A DNA stretch of 64,000 bases from positions 176,269,903-176,333,902 of the forward strand of contig CM060952.1 in NCBI GenBank assembly GCA_030765055.1. The letters are read 5' to 3'. Both the position numbers and the translations under genes were made by a program. The notes below the pieces were generated by a model. That model had not been told where the DNA came from. It was given only the letters and a program-made list of their open reading frames with translations, and did not search any database. This document shows positions 57,606-64,000 of this stretch, piece by piece. Source of the DNA: Mantis religiosa (Eukaryota; Arthropoda; Insecta; Mantodea; Mantidae). The first letter of the stretch is position 1. Every line of letters starts with the position of its first letter.

Positions 57606-58059
57606 TATATATAAGCATTTAATCTTTGGTGAACGGTTTAAATTATTAATAAAAATAGTTGGAGCAATTTTTGAGAAAATGCAAATTATTGAAAATTATT
57701 CAGCCTAAAGACACTTTGGAATAGACCACTTTATTAAAAATCTTCATGTCTCATTTTTAGAAGGAACTGAACAAATATTTCATTCTTATTCAATGAATTT
57801 TGGTTTTCAACTGATTCCACAAACGGACGTTAACGCTCGTACACCATACACACATACACAAGCGCCACCGAGTTTCTAAAAGTGGCCATTTCGTGTTCAG
57901 GACTCAAAATATATATTTCCGGAAAAATTCTGACGGTTTTCCATATGTTTGTACTTGTAAATACTGAAATCGTATAATCACATGCTAACTAGTTTTACGT
58001 TCTGAAGCAGACTTATTTTTCCGTTTATTCCGGTAGATGAGGGTAGTTCGCTATCGTGC

Positions 58060-58480
58060 TGCCATCTGCTGTGGGCAACATAAATTTATTGGCCGTATCT
58101 AGTTGGTTTTTAAAAATAAACATTTTCTCCAAAACCATTAAATCTGTCTGTCCATCAATGGTTTTAGTAATTCAACTTCTGGACTTAATTCATGGTTAAA
58201 TGACCAAAAATGATCTGCCAACACTGACTTATCTATCTGTTTATATTTAATATTTCTAAAATGCTCCTTCACTCTGGAGGTTGGTCTTAACATGTAAATC
58301 ATGACACCCTAAACAGTTAATTTTACAAATGCCAGATATTTTGTAATCTGACATGTTATATTTTTTGGAAAAAATTTAGTCGATTTTCATGGTGTATTTA
58401 TTTTGATGAGCCAATATCTTTCAAAAAATTTTATATTGTTTATTTTCCCAAGGATGATAACTAGATTTTCTAAAAATTAT
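58060..58480 (-). pseudogene. Penelope-like fragment (GIY-YIG end)
   Basis: Minus strand: SGICKINCLGCHD followed by KEHFRNIKYKQIDKSV and LADHFWSFNHELSPEVELL. This matches the C-terminal GIY-YIG portion of the Penelope element at 6700-7148 (KEHFRNIKYKQTDKSAV, ADHFWLFNHD). The YIG core is deleted or shifted, so it is dead. It preserves a few more C-terminal residues than the first copy. Confidence 0.75.
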
Positions 58481-59042
58481 AATAATCTTTTACTTTTCGC
58501 AGAGGCTATGATAAAAACATCACGAAACAGGTCCCGGAGAATTTAGAAAATTTTATACAGAACGGCGGAGTTAGTTACCAAGTGTTATGGTTTATTAATA
58601 ATATTTCGATTGCTTCATTGTCAGTAGCTTTAGTTTTTTTATAAAAGCCCGTGAATTTCTCTTCATTCAAAAGGACATTTGAATAATTGGTAAACTTTGA
58701 GGGATAAACATAATCTTAATACATAAAAGGACATAATTTTCGCTCAAATAACTTTGGTAGCGTTAACCAATTCCCAGATATATCATGCAATTCATCTGAA
58801 ATTTCAAACTCTTGTCCTTTTATTAATGATAAAGTATTATTTGCTTTTATCATAGCCATGTAAGAAATATGCAATTTCAAAGATATTGCACACATGTTCT
58901 TTTAAAGAATATCATTATCCTAGTGTATCTTCTTGTACCTTCAACGAATGTGTAAATATATCAGAACATTTATTCTATAAAAGGAAAAAAATAAGTTTTT
59001 TCTGAGTGTAACTTATAGACAACAATGTCATTGCTCTCAATG

Positions 59043-59359
59043 CATCACACGAGTTCTTTTCCAAGTGCAATTACTCTTAAGTTGCTTCTTGGGATATAAT
59101 TAACAGAATATGCAATTTCAAGCATTCCATTTAAGCATCTGATATTGTTTCGTTTTTCACTACTCCGTTTATACTAGAGAAACATCTAATGAAACTACTT
59201 ACCCAAAATTTTGTCTATTTTTACATGAAATAGATAAAAGAAGATTTTGTAGAAATAAAAGCCTATATAACGTAAACAATAACGAGTATAAAAGTCATTA
59301 GATGTGTTATGTTAATTTTTACAGATATCATTTAAAATAATATGCTTGTCCTAATGCAT
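59043..59359 (+). repeat. 317-bp inverted repeat, left arm
   Basis: Starts CATCACACGAGTTCTTTTCC and ends GTCCTAATGCAT. Inverted partner 59760-60076 has the same length, with only a few mismatches (for example CGTTTTTCACTACTCC against CGGTTTTCACTACCCC). No coding motif. Confidence 0.92.
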
Positions 59360-59759
59360 TTTGAATGTATATATTTTGTATTTTGCCGTATGTTGAATGT
59401 TAAATTAAGTAAGGTAATGAATTAAAGAAAGCATAAATAATATTAGTAAACGGAATGCATCCCCCTTCGGAAAATAGTGGGGAGACGGCGTACATCAGCG
59501 ATCCCCCTCCACTACGACCCTGGGTATATCCCCTTAGTTTCTGAAAAAAAAAAAAAACGTATTTCGACAGTATAGCACTTAGGTTTTATGCCGTAGACTT
59601 GAAACATATTCACACAAGGAAATTCTACGTTAACAAAAGTTAAATGTGCTTTAAAGAATATTTTAGATGTGAAACGTGAGTTTTGTATCAAATCTTTAGG
59701 TAGTTAAGTAATAAATTGAAAGTAAATCTCATTTATTGCCCCTTCATTCCTACAAATTT
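59360..59759. other. 400-bp spacer between inverted arms
   Basis: Single-copy in this window. It includes a short GC-richer stretch at 59457-59540 and an A-run at about 59546-59559. No ORF. Confidence 0.6.
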
Positions 59760-60076
59760 ATGCATTAGGACAAGCATATTATTTTAAATGATATCTGTAA
59801 AAATTAACATAACACATCTAATGACTTTTATACTCGTTATTGTTTACGTTATATAGGCTTTTATTTCTACAAAATCTTCTTTTATCTATTTCATGTAAAA
59901 ATAGACAAAATTTTGGGTAAGTAGTTTCATTAGATGTTTCTCTAGTATAAACGGGGTAGTGAAAACCGAAACAATATCAGATGCTTAAATGGAATGCTTG
60001 AAATTGCATATTCTGTTAATTATATCCCAAGAAGCAACTTAAGAGTAATTGCACTTGGAAAAGAACTCGTGTGATG
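59760..60076 (-). repeat. 317-bp inverted repeat, right arm
   Basis: Reverse complement of 59043-59359. The flanks (TCAATG before, ACTATT after) do not form a target-site duplication, so this may have arisen by template switching instead of transposition. Confidence 0.92.
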
Positions 60077-60363
60077 ACTATTAACGGACCTCCAGTACCT
60101 AGGTGGAACCCAGAGAATTACATAAAAGTGTGGATTACAAGTCGTATGCATGCTGAGAACAACCAAAACATGAAGGCGAATCTACTAGTGCAGAACTCTG
60201 ATCGGTTTTCTGGAAAAAATTTTAGGTGTGCGTTCCCCCACATTTTTTGTTCAGAATACGGCCCTGGATATGATGAAAACACAGCATAATATCAAAGTAC
60301 CTATACATATAATAGCAAAAAATTAGGGGCTATATTAGCTATTCATTATAATTTTAAAGTCAC

Positions 60364-60870
60364 ATGAATATTCCCGTAGGGGAGCGGATCCGTCCCCTTC
60401 AGCTGCCGTGGTGCGGGCGCTGCGGACCCTTAACACTTGTGCTACCTCTGACGTTAGCAGAGGAACCTCGGGCCGAACTGCTGAGCCCCTCCCGTCGGGG
60501 AGTTGTTCGGATTGGGTTGGACTCGAGAGGGCAGTGTGTTCCCGACACCCACGGGGAATTGGGTACTTCCGGCCAGGCTACGGCCACCCGGAGGGGGTAG
60601 AGTGTTGCCCAAAATGTCCCGGGTACTAGCCTGCTAGATCACCAGGCGGCCCCACCGAGGTTTTCGGTAGTCTTCCCTGCGGGGTTGACGCGCGTAAGTG
60701 GCGTATCCACTTCCATCCCGTCTTGCTCAGCGGGGCCGGGGGGGATTTTTAAGAAATAAGGTATTGCCCTATGGAAAGAGCTCCGGAGTATCTATCGCTC
60801 CCCGGTAAAAGGAGACCAGGATCCTTGGTCCTACGGGTTCAGGACTAATGGGAGTAGTTCCTCTGCACAT
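60364..60870. repeat. GC-rich island, possible LINE 5' end
   Basis: Abrupt GC-rich block (CCCCTCCCGTCGGGGAGTTG, GAGAGGGCAGTGTG, CCGGGGGGGATTTTTAAG) in an AT-rich neighbourhood. Overlapping 62-78 codon ORFs occur on both strands. Composition and boundaries suggest the 5' region of a LINE or an rDNA-associated repeat, but nothing diagnostic was seen. Confidence 0.35.
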
Positions 60871-61966
60871 AACTAAAATATAAAATATTAAAAACGAGGC
60901 TCAGTGACTATTTTCTCTTTGTCTGAGAGACATTTTGCACAATCGCTTGAAATCTATCTTTTGCTTTTTCTGGATGTGTTAGGTGCACGTAATACGTCAT
61001 AGGTAACTTACTGCTGTACGCTTATACCGCTTCGTTAAAAATATGCCACACTCAGCTCGATGTGAAGACTGTAATTTGCGAAATGAAGTGCTAGGCTCAG
61101 CAAAATGTCCTTCTTCTTAAGATCTTTTTCCCCTGCCGTTCTCCTTTATAACCCCATATTACCTTCTGGGCAACTACGACAAGCGTTGAAGATTGGAACG
61201 ATATGGAACTGTCGTAAGAAGCTAATGATGCATATACCTCGGGATAGAAATGATCACCTTATTATCCTGCGGCTTGATTTACTTGGTAATTTGCGTGGTA
61301 ATGGAGGTGATAATGGGGAGCGTATTGACGCTACGAAGTGAATAAATGGTACGAGCTTCTTGCTCGCTAGGGAACAGACTTCAAAATCGATTGCACTTTC
61401 ACGTTGAAGTGCTAGTCTGCCGTCTTCTTTAGAACATTTTTTACCAAAATTACTTACTAGATTCCCACTGGGTTACTGTAAGATTTGCGGGAACTTGATC
61501 ATGTACTCTCCTTCGGGTCTACCTTTTTAGATAAAGTAAGTCAGTTTTGCTCTATTTTCTTTTGTTTGATATTAATCTAGTTTGGGCTACAATGACTCCT
61601 AGAGGTACAGGGATATATGGGATATATGATATTTATTGCTGGCGAATGCAAAATGGATTAAAGAAGAAACAAAGCTTTGAATGGTCTTATTCTGTTAAAC
61701 TTTGTCTAGCAGCATTCCCAAATTAATGGATATATCCGAAAGGAAGCCCTGCTTGGCCGCACAGCTCACTTATCTCAAGTGAGTTGTACTGTGATGGTGA
61801 ACTCGAAGGGGCATGATGCCTTTAGAACATTAGAGCTTACAAAGCCTGGATAAAAATGTATTTTGTGATACAATAGAACACAGAATATCAATGAAAGGTT
61901 TATTTAAAAGGGAACTGTTATACTCAAACCGCTACGCTACTGACAATTTGAAGGTGTAATGCCTAC
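60871..61966. other. Nothing recognised
   Basis: The ORF at 61105-61341 (78 codons) has no domain. Confidence 0.4.
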
Positions 61967-62341
61967 CTATGTATATACAATGTGCGTAAAAATATCTGCT
62001 GTGGAGTAGAACGACAACGCCCAAAACTGAAGCCTGAAAAATTCCGCTTGCGACCACTTGGAAGTAGTTGCTGGACATCCCCCGTCAGCACTTTTCCCGG
62101 TGTGCGGAACGCCGCTCTTTACTTGGGCCTGTGTGTAGACCAGCAGAAGATGCGAGTCGCTCAGGTTTAACTGAGCGGGGTGTTTGCAGCCCAGCACCTA
62201 GCCGCTTAGTGTGGCTTTATCTGGGCGGTATAAAAGAATTGCTTTTGTCTCAGGCGGTTGTCTTGGGCAACGGCATATCCAGCCATAAATGGGCTCAAGT
62301 GCCCCGGAGGCTGTGTGTGCCTAGTGCTGGCTGCGCTCTTC

Positions 62342-62357
62342 CGCCTGCCTGTGAGGC
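62342..62357. repeat. 16-bp duplication left of SINE
   Basis: CGCCTGCCTGTGAGGC, repeated exactly at 62605-62620. Confidence 0.9.
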
Positions 62358-62604
62358 CGCACCGTGGCTCAGTGGTTAGACCGCTTGGCTCTCACCAAGG
62401 TGGCCCGGGCTCGATCCCAGGCGACCGCAAAGTGAGATTGGTGGTGGACAACAGGACGCTGGGGCGGGTTTTCTCCGGGACTTCCGGTTTCCCCCGCCAT
62501 CTCATTCCACCGGTGCTCCATCTTCATCGCATGTATCATCAAAGTCATCGCCTGCGGTGTCGTATGTACTAAAATCGGGCGTTAAACACCGCACACACAT
62601 TTCA
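62358..62604 (+). mobile_element. Intact-looking tRNA-derived SINE, 247 bp
   Basis: Bounded by a perfect 16-bp target-site duplication. The head is strongly tRNA-like: GTGGCTCAGTGGTTAGACCG (A box) and GGGCTCGATCCCAGGCG (B box). The body contains TTTTCTCCGGGACTTCCGG and CCCCGCCATCTCATTCC. It ends in GCGTTAAACACCGCACACAC with no long A-tail. The perfect duplication implies a young insertion. It sits beside the Jockey-like LINE remnant. Confidence 0.88.
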
Positions 62605-62624
62605 CGCCTGCCTGTGAGGCATCT

Positions 62625-63090
62625 GAACACAGTCCTCTTGACAGGCTAGAGGGAAAGGAACAATGTTGAGGTATGGTTTATACTAAGCCCATTTCTGGGC
62701 TTAGGGTTACAGTGTCAGGGGAGAGTAGCCCTGCTCAGTTTAGGTCGCCCAAAGCGTCTTTGGGCAGCTGATAACTAGGTCTACGGCAAGGAACCCTTTA
62801 CGTAGAGGGTATTCACCAAGGTTATAGGGATGGGAGTCTAGCGAATTGTAGATGGTACGGGTTCTCTCCCGCACCACGTTTTCAATATATGGGAACCCGG
62901 AGTAGGTGTGAAGTATATGGGATGGGAATTTATGCCCAGTATCGTATATAATTAGCAGCGCCCTGTTCTGGACGCGCTACAGTCTGCCAGTAGTTGTCGG
63001 AGCGGCTGATCCCCAGACTTCACAGCAGTACAGAATCTGGGGCGGGATAATCGCCCAATACAGGCGTAGTTTTAGGTGAGTTGGCACAGA
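62625..63090 (-). pseudogene. Jockey-like LINE ORF2 C-terminal remnant
   Basis: Minus strand from about 63085: RLYWAIIPPQILYCCEVWGS, AA, then RL, a TAG stop, RVQNRALLII. The pattern P.ILY...VWG.AA......L.RVQN.AL is the post-RT signature of Jockey/CR1-type LINE polyproteins. Downstream it reads GFPYIENVVRERTR and NSLDSHPYNLGEY before frames are lost. The stop between RL and RVQN shows it is dead. Related sequence may continue beyond the SINE to about 61967, but this is uncertain. Confidence 0.72.
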
Positions 63091-64000
63091 GGATTTAAAG
63101 ATAGGGTACAACTGCCTAAGTGCTGTATGCCCTTGTCCAGTGAGTGTATACTCTGCCAGTCAGGGATAAACAATCCTTCCCGAACAATGCTGTGTTATTA
63201 TGCCTTTACGTTCCTACGTTTTCTATACTCATTTTCCGGTACTTGCAACTATATCCGCACCCAATTTTTGGTACACAAGTTCCTCATAGAGCAGAGATGA
63301 TGTCATCAAACTCTCAAGCGAATACAGGTATGAGCATAGAGACAGTCTCTTGTTAGCTTTCATTTGCTCGAGTTTTCGGTACCTTCCGATGAAGCATTCC
63401 TTCATTTAAAATCATCTTATGCAACTTTACAATACAGCTCCAGTGAATCGAAACTTCACTGTCTGTGGATATCTCAAATATTTTAAAGTTATAATTTCGT
63501 TGACTCCATGTCATTTTGCTTACTTCAGGTATAAACTTTGTATTACTACTTTTACTATAATATAGTCATTTTAAAAACAACACATAATAAAGACAGACGA
63601 GCTATTTTCTATTCTTCGATCATAGATGAAGTTGTATTGTTTCAGACAAGTATACATATTAATTATTCCTATAAATAAACTATCCGATACGTTTACTGAC
63701 TTTCCGGAACCATTTTAGTTTTAGCCTTGCATGTACAAACATATTTTCTATACGGATACCTACAAGGTTAGAGAAAGAACTTATATCTACATAAAGGATC
63801 ATTTATCTGAGAATTGCACCAATATTGGTATCAAATAAGTAAGCTGCTAAATATTAAGTTCTAATGGTACAGGCAGTCAGTACTAAAGCTCAAATCTTAG
63901 GACCTTGGTTTACCCGGCGTTCCCAAGGGTCCTGTTTGATGATGATATTCAATATCAGTCCTTTAGGCCCATGATGTACAAAATTCCGAACTTCACTGGG
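63091..64000. other. Nothing recognised to window end
   Basis: AT-rich, with two overlapping 70-74 codon ORFs (63076-63356) in different frames and no domain. Confidence 0.4.

Noticed and set aside
59043..60076. Foldback DNA transposon with target duplication
   Set aside because: The flanking bases on the two sides do not match, so transposition is not supported.
1..64000. CRISPR arrays, bacterial operons, rRNA genes
   Set aside because: None seen; the repeats are eukaryotic satellites and transposons.

Overview
The window looks like repeat-rich, gene-poor intergenic DNA from a large arthropod genome, most likely an insect. The evidence is AT-rich sequence, two mariner elements, Penelope-like, RTE/Jockey/R1-like LINE remnants, several tRNA-derived SINE families, long microsatellites, and a nuclear copy of mitochondrial nad5 that reads with the invertebrate mitochondrial code. 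No conventional host gene was recognised on either strand.

The centrepiece is a 16.26-kb element at 13121-29382. It is almost entirely one giant palindrome: two arms of about 8.07 kb (13121-21191 and 21311-29382), near-identical wherever compared, around a 119-bp centre (21192-21310). It begins AG and ends CT and is flanked by a perfect 6-bp direct repeat GTTGGC (13115-13120 and 29383-29388). Those are hallmarks of Polinton/Maverick (adintovirus-related) integration. Each arm carries one uninterrupted family-B DNA polymerase gene of about 1211 codons, transcribed outward from the centre. The protein has N-terminal zinc fingers, a possible OTU-like region, a 3'-5' exonuclease split by an endonuclease VII-like zinc HNH module, and palm motifs A, B and C. 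No integrase, packaging ATPase, protease or capsid gene was found. The element therefore looks like a polymerase-only, palindromic Polinton derivative that needed an integrase in trans. Each arm also holds a run of four tRNA-like boxes near the centre, three hairpin-bearing repeats in front of the polymerase, and arrays of roughly 100-bp repeats toward the tips.

Left flank (1-13114): a SINE, a degenerate LINE ending in a (TTC)n tract of about 170 units, and a nested cluster in which a Penelope-like element (RT end plus GIY-YIG nuclease) is interrupted by an 897-bp solo LTR (4-bp duplication GTCT) and by the nad5 NUMT. About 4.5 kb follow in which nothing was recognised.

Right flank (29389-64000): more copies of the same SINE families, two decayed mariners, R1/I-like and Jockey-like LINE ends, two remnants of a helix-turn-helix exon family, a composite three-unit tRNA-SINE insertion with a 14-bp duplication, a 205-bp tandem satellite, a second Penelope fragment, a second LINE fragment, a 317-bp-arm inverted repeat, and a tRNA-SINE with a 16-bp duplication next to a Jockey remnant.

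All calls come from reading the sequence and supplied translations by eye. Family names rest on recognised motifs, not on database searches.
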